This document shows positions 7,083 through 10,009 of a stretch of DNA of 10,009 nucleotides, one piece after another. How positions within the stretch are numbered: position 1 is the stretch's first letter; each line of letters opens with the position of its first letter. Under the pieces are notes generated by a model, which did no database searches, had not been told where the DNA came from, and was given only the letters and a program-made list of their open reading frames with translations. Source of the stretch: Clostridiales bacterium (GTDB lineage Bacteria; Bacillota; Clostridia; Tissierellales; Dethiosulfatibacteraceae); assembly GCA_003539375.1 (NCBI GenBank), contig DPPH01000070.1, positions 1 to 10,009 on the forward strand, in the 5' to 3' direction. Both the position numbers and the translations under genes were made by a program.

Positions 7083-8600
7083 ATGAACTTTAACGAAAAA
7101 TTAGATTTCCTTATGAATATAACAAAAACAAAAAACAGCGACCTGGCTATGTATACTTCTCTAGATTCTTCCTATATAAGCAGACTTAGAAGAGGTAAAA
7201 GAGATCTATCAAAAACAGAAAACTATGTTAAATCCATGGCTGAATACTTTTTGAAAAATATAAAAGAAGATTATCAAAAGAAAACTATTTTTGATTTAAT
7301 CTCAAAAGACGGTTTCTTATCAAAAGAAGGTAAGACCGACACGGAAATCCTCTACCTATGGCTTAAAAATGAAAAAGAAGAGTCAAAGGCTGTAGAAGGC
7401 TTTATCGAAAACTTTTCCAGCTTTAAATTCAAAAAAACTTCTACCTGGGAAAATACAGATTACAGACCAAAAACTGATACAAAAAATGTGGATATATATC
7501 CTGGATTACAGGGAAAAAGAGAAGCTGTCTTAGACTTTTTATCTCTAATTCTAGAAGAAAAAACTCCCCAAACTCTACTACTTTTTAGCGATGAGGATTT
7601 AGACTGGTTATCCGGAGATGATTCCTTTAGAAACAAATGGAAGGACTACATGGATCAGGTAATATTGAAAGGAAACAAGATAATCATAATACATGAACTT
7701 AGCAGGAATCTTCACGAAATGCTTACTTCTATAAGGTCGTGGATTCCCCTCTACATGACAGGTGCTATTGAGCCCTACTACTATCCGAAAAAAAGAGACG
7801 GGATTTTCAAAAGAACAATATTTGCAGCTCCTAACACTGGTGCAATTACCTCCACAGTTGTAGGTCATATGGAGGATAATAATGTAAATTATCTAATCAG
7901 AGACAAGACAGCACTGAAAAGTATTGAAACTGAATTTAAAAACTACCTGAAACTATGCAGACCCTTGGTTAAGATTTTTGATAGTAAAAATAGGAAGCAG
8001 TATCTTGAAACTATGGGAGAATTTGAAAACGAAGAAGGAAGCTCAATACTAAATCCAAATGCTATATCTATAAGGACATTACCCTTAAGTACCGCAGAAA
8101 AAATAATGGATAGAAACAACTATAAACCTAAAGAAAAAACATTATCATATGCTAAAAAAAGAAACGAATTATTTCAGAAAAACATAAAAAACTGGGAATT
8201 TACTGATATTGTAACCCTGCCTAAAATAGAAGATGTAATATCCGATAATGTAATAATAAATTTTTCAAATCTACTGGGTATACCTCCAGTAACCTATAGA
8301 AAAGAGGAGCTTGTAGAACATTTAGAAAACATATTAAGAATAAGCAAGAAATACGACAACTATAACCTCATAATTAATCCAGAAAAATCAGATAAAGAAC
8401 TATCTCTCTACTGTAAAGAAGACGTCGGAGTAATAGCTTCAAAAAAAGAACCCCCTTTTATGATATTTGCAATAAATGAAAGCAACATGACTGCAGCATT
8501 TTGGGATTTTCTAAAAGGAAATATTGAAAACAAAAAATACCATAAAAAAAATAGCATGGAAAAACTAAGTGAATATATAAAAAAAATCAAGGAGATCTAA
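7083..8600 (+). CDS. Helix-turn-helix (Cro/CI-like) regulator with large unassigned C-terminal region (505 aa)
   Basis: The start at 7083 is chosen because GGGAGG (7070-7075) lies 7 nt before it and the predicted transcript starts near 7069; the ATG at 7068 would add only MGGER. Residues about 3-58 resemble a Cro/CI (XRE) DNA-binding domain: NSDLAMYTSLDSSYISRLRR fits a helix-turn-helix, with RRGKRD following the recognition helix as is usual. The remaining 440 residues are soluble and of mixed structure. A central part has LLLFSDEDLDWLSGDD, then KGNKIIIIHELSRNLHEML and SWIPLYMTGAIEPYYYPK; a C-terminal part has INFSNLLGIPPVTYRKEELVEHL. I cannot assign these to a known effector-binding or enzyme family. 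No membrane segment or signal peptide is seen. It is divergent from the adhesin operon across the operator at 6992-7030 and is inferred to be its regulator. Confidence 0.85.
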   Translation: MNFNEKLDFLMNITKTKNSDLAMYTSLDSSYISRLRRGKRDLSKTENYVKSMAEYFLKNIKEDYQKKTIFDLISKDGFLSKEGKTDTEILYLWLKNEKEESKAVEGFIENFSSFKFKKTSTWENTDYRPKTDTKNVDIYPGLQGKREAVLDFLSLILEEKTPQTLLLFSDEDLDWLSGDDSFRNKWKDYMDQVILKGNKIIIIHELSRNLHEMLTSIRSWIPLYMTGAIEPYYYPKKRDGIFKRTIFAAPNTGAITSTVVGHMEDNNVNYLIRDKTALKSIETEFKNYLKLCRPLVKIFDSKNRKQYLETMGEFENEEGSSILNPNAISIRTLPLSTAEKIMDRNNYKPKEKTLSYAKKRNELFQKNIKNWEFTDIVTLPKIEDVISDNVIINFSNLLGIPPVTYRKEELVEHLENILRISKKYDNYNLIINPEKSDKELSLYCKEDVGVIASKKEPPFMIFAINESNMTAAFWDFLKGNIENKKYHKKNSMEKLSEYIKKIKEI

Positions 8601-8613
8601 TTCCTTGATTTTT
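8582..8613. terminator. Intrinsic terminator overlapping the end of the regulator gene
   Basis: AAAAATCAAGGA (8582-8593) pairs perfectly with TCCTTGATTTTT (8602-8613) around an 8-nt loop that contains the stop codon (8598-8600). T-runs are present on both strands, so it can also stop leftward transcription arriving from the right end. Confidence 0.85.
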
Positions 8614-8620
8614 ATATTAA

Positions 8621-8690
8621 GATTTCTCGCTTCGCTCGGTCAGTCGCTTTATAGCCAATCGACCTTCGGTCTCTCGGTAAAACTTTGCAT
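8621..8690. repeat. GC-richer intergenic repeat-like block
   Basis: This block contains CTCGCTTCGCTCGGTCAGTC and, at 8661-8671, GACC-TTC-GGTC, a 4-bp stem. Its composition is unlike the AT-rich neighbours and no gene is visible. From memory, strings of the type CGCTTCGCTCGGTCAGTCGC occur as dispersed intergenic repeats in clostridial genomes; this is not tested here, and there is a single copy in the window. Confidence 0.4.
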
Positions 8691-8700
8691 GAGACCTGCT

Positions 8701-8721
8701 AAAATTTATTTCATAAATTTT
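8701..8721. repeat. 9-bp perfect inverted repeat (hairpin)
   Basis: AAAATTTAT and ATAAATTTT flank TTC. The pairing extends imperfectly outward through CCT (8695-8697) and AGG (8725-8727). It has no clear T-tract and lies more than 100 bp past the regulator's own terminator, so it is more likely part of the repeat cluster than a terminator. Confidence 0.5.
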
Positions 8722-8755
8722 GTTAGGACTTCAAATGACAGTTATAGGAGTTCAA

Positions 8756-8805
8756 CCATTGTTTAACTATTGCTCAGCCATCGTTATGCTATTGTTTAAC
8801 TATTG
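8756..8805. repeat. Short direct-repeat cluster, ATTGTTTAACTATTG units
   Basis: The 15-mer ATTGTTTAACTATTG occurs exactly at 8758-8772 and 8791-8805. A diverged unit, CCATCGTTATGCTATTG, lies between them at 8778-8794 and aligns with CCATTGTTTAACTATTG at 8756-8772. This gives a small degenerate tandem array of about three units. It has no gene and no resemblance to a CRISPR array: the units are too few and too short, and the spacing is irregular. Confidence 0.6.
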
Positions 8806-8810
8806 TATAT

Positions 8811-8862
8811 GTCAATCCTGAGTTTATCGAAGGATCTAAGATTCTTCCTACGTCAGAATGAC
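8811..8862. repeat. 52-bp element with inverted ends, dispersed-repeat type
   Basis: The left end GTCAATCCTGA and the right end TCAGAATGAC are near inverted complements. Internal arms ATCCT/AGGAT (8814-8818, 8830-8834) and ATTCT/AGAAT (8841-8845, 8855-8859) would give a two-hairpin fold. The reverse strand reads GTCATTCTGA...GAAGAATCT...GATCCTTCGA, the wording of a short repeat that I recall from intergenic regions of many bacteria. It overlaps the 3' end of the EAL fragment and supplies its stop codon. Confidence 0.6.
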
Positions 8863-9287
8863 ATTCTCTCATCCCTTTTGAATAATTTCTCAACATCCTT
8901 CACTTCTAACGGTTTACTAAACAAATACCCCTGCCCTAAATCGCATCCTAAAGTCTTAAGTATTTCAACTTGCTCTTTAGTTTCTATTCCTTCAGCTACC
9001 ACCACAAGGTTTAAACTTTTGGACATAGCTACTATTGATTTAACTAGATTCTGTCTTTTTTTCATAGTAACTATATCATCTATAAAAACCTTATCTATTT
9101 TTAATTTATCAAGTTCAAATAAGTCTAGCTGACCTAAAGAAGAAAATCCCGTACCGAAGTCATCCATAGATATTTTAACACCTAATTTTTTTAACTGCCT
9201 AATATTCTTTATAATCAAAGGAATATCTCCTGATGAAACACTTTCGGTTACTTCAATCTCTATTAAATTAGATTCAACTTTTCTCCC
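8853..9287 (-). pseudogene. C-terminal half of an EAL (cyclic-di-GMP phosphodiesterase) domain, gene remnant
   Basis: The frame is open from 9287 to the TGA at 8853-8855, but no credible start codon with a ribosome binding site exists inside it. The translation holds the later EAL motifs in order: LIEIEVTES, SMDDFGTGFSSL, KIDKVF, VVAEGIET and LGQGYLFSKP. These include several conserved metal-binding and catalytic residues of the family (the E of EVTE, both D of DDFGTG, the K of KIDK, the E of AEGIE, the Q of GQGY). Missing are the EAL signature itself, the following conserved Asn and the first half of the barrel, so the fragment cannot be an active phosphodiesterase. It joins, out of frame, the PAS fragment at 9263-10009. 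The last residues (MSF then stop) are encoded by a repeat element, not by EAL sequence. Confidence 0.88.
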
Positions 9288-10009
9288 TTAATATCTTTTA
9301 AAGGATAACCAGTTATTTTGTAAAATGCTTTATTTATCCATTCAATATTCCCTTTAATATCGGTAATTACTACTCCTTCAGAGTTGTTTTCCATGATTTT
9401 TCTAAACAAAAGGAGCTGTCTTTCACGAGCCTTTTTTTCAGTTATATCAGAGTAAATTACATAAACTCCTTCCACAGACTGGTGGTACATAATAGGATAA
9501 CCTAAAATTTCAACTTCTATTAGGCTCCCATCTTTACGTCTTCTTAGTCCTTCCTGTTTTACTATCTCTCCCTTATATGCTAACTTTATATTAGTATCAA
9601 CTTCTTTTTTTCTTCCCCAGGGAGATACTAATGGATTTATATGACGTCCCTTTATTTCTTCTAATGAATACTGAAAAAGCTTTATAAAATCTTCATTGGC
9701 ATTCATAATTTTATGTTCTTTATTTAGTATTACTACAGCAAAGGGAGATGCTACTAAAAGTCTTTCAAACATCAATTTCTGCTTAATTTTATCTGAAATA
9801 TCGTATATTATAGAAAAGAGGAGTTCCTCTTTATGAGTTTTTACGGGAAAGCTGTGAACTTCCACATCTCTTTCTTCACCATTAGCAAGCTTGTGGATAA
9901 ATTTAAAATAATTTCTCTTTTCCCTTGCTGCCAATTTCATTTCATTTTTGACCTGTATTTCACTGAGTGTATTGATATTTTGTATCTTCATGGAAGTAAT
10001 CTTTTCTTT
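9263..10009 (-). pseudogene. PAS-domain sensory portion of the broken EAL protein, 5' end outside the window
   Basis: The frame stays open through the right edge (KEKITS before the ATG at 9991), and no Shine-Dalgarno precedes that ATG, so the true start lies outside. Counting from that Met, residues 1-70 are the C-terminal half of one PAS domain (FIHKLANGEERDVEVHSFPV, LLFSIIYDISD). Residues about 74-191 are a complete second PAS domain (FAVVILNKEHKIMNANEDFI, RRRKDGSLIEVEI, VYVIYSDITEKK). Residues 195-242 are the first third of a third PAS domain (NNSEGVVITDIKGNIEWINK, ITGYPLKDIKGE), which breaks off at the TAA at 9265-9263. PAS chains of this kind normally sense a ligand or redox signal in front of GGDEF and EAL domains. 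The rest of the third PAS, any GGDEF domain and the first half of EAL are absent before the EAL remnant. Confidence 0.87.

Noticed and set aside
7608..7868. 86-aa minus-strand open frame inside the regulator gene (similarly 8408-8590)
   Set aside because: Both are antisense to a convincing gene, with no ribosome binding site or recognisable protein features.
8756..8805. Possible CRISPR array
   Set aside because: There are only two exact 15-bp units plus one degenerate unit, with no uniform spacers and no cas gene in the window.
8803..9132. 109-aa plus-strand open frame at the right end
   Set aside because: It spans the repeat element and the antisense of the EAL motifs; the EAL reading on the minus strand explains the sequence.
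9263..9287. Programmed frameshift joining the PAS and EAL frames
   Set aside because: Large conserved parts of both domains are missing at the join, so a shift of frame alone would not restore a functional protein; deletion explains it better.

Overview
The window comes from a low-GC Gram-positive, most likely an anaerobic Clostridia/Tissierellia-type Firmicute. The basis is AT-rich DNA, strong GGAGG-type ribosome binding sites, sigma-A-like promoters, U-tract terminators, two secreted proteins with S-layer homology (SLH) domains, and remnants of a PAS/EAL cyclic-di-GMP protein. The genus cannot be fixed from the sequence alone.

Layout, left to right. Positions 1-291 hold no gene. They contain the ribosome binding site, promoter and tandem-palindrome operator of a minus-strand gene that starts just off the left edge, then a bidirectional terminator and a 27-bp perfect palindrome. 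A minus-strand unit follows: a 615-aa secreted SLH protein (2838-991) and, 21 bp downstream, a membrane-anchored acidic protein (969-292). Its own sigma-A promoter lies at 2922-2894. Next is a second minus-strand unit, read from 6931 to 3042: a 99-aa unknown protein translationally coupled to a 1195-aa modular surface protein (beta-helix, GLUG repeats, InlB-type B repeat, putative Ig domain, three SLH domains), closed by a terminator at 2992-3019. Divergent from this unit is a 505-aa helix-turn-helix protein (7083-8600) with a large body I do not recognise. The 250 bp after it are packed with short repeats and palindromes. The right end carries a minus-strand PAS/EAL gene broken by an internal, out-of-frame deletion and running off the right edge.

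The most notable signal is a gapless 80-bp promoter block present twice (71-150 and 6951-7030, 64/80 identical by my alignment). Each copy has a TATAAT box pointing left, no recognisable -35, and a 39-bp pair of adjacent palindromes at exactly the same distance upstream. One copy lies between the HTH gene and the adhesin operon. The other drives the gene off the left edge. The simplest reading is a small regulon: the HTH protein binds the palindromes, activates both leftward units and perhaps tunes its own promoter, so controlling cell-surface proteins. That regulatory link is inference; the duplicated sites and their equal spacing are seen directly.
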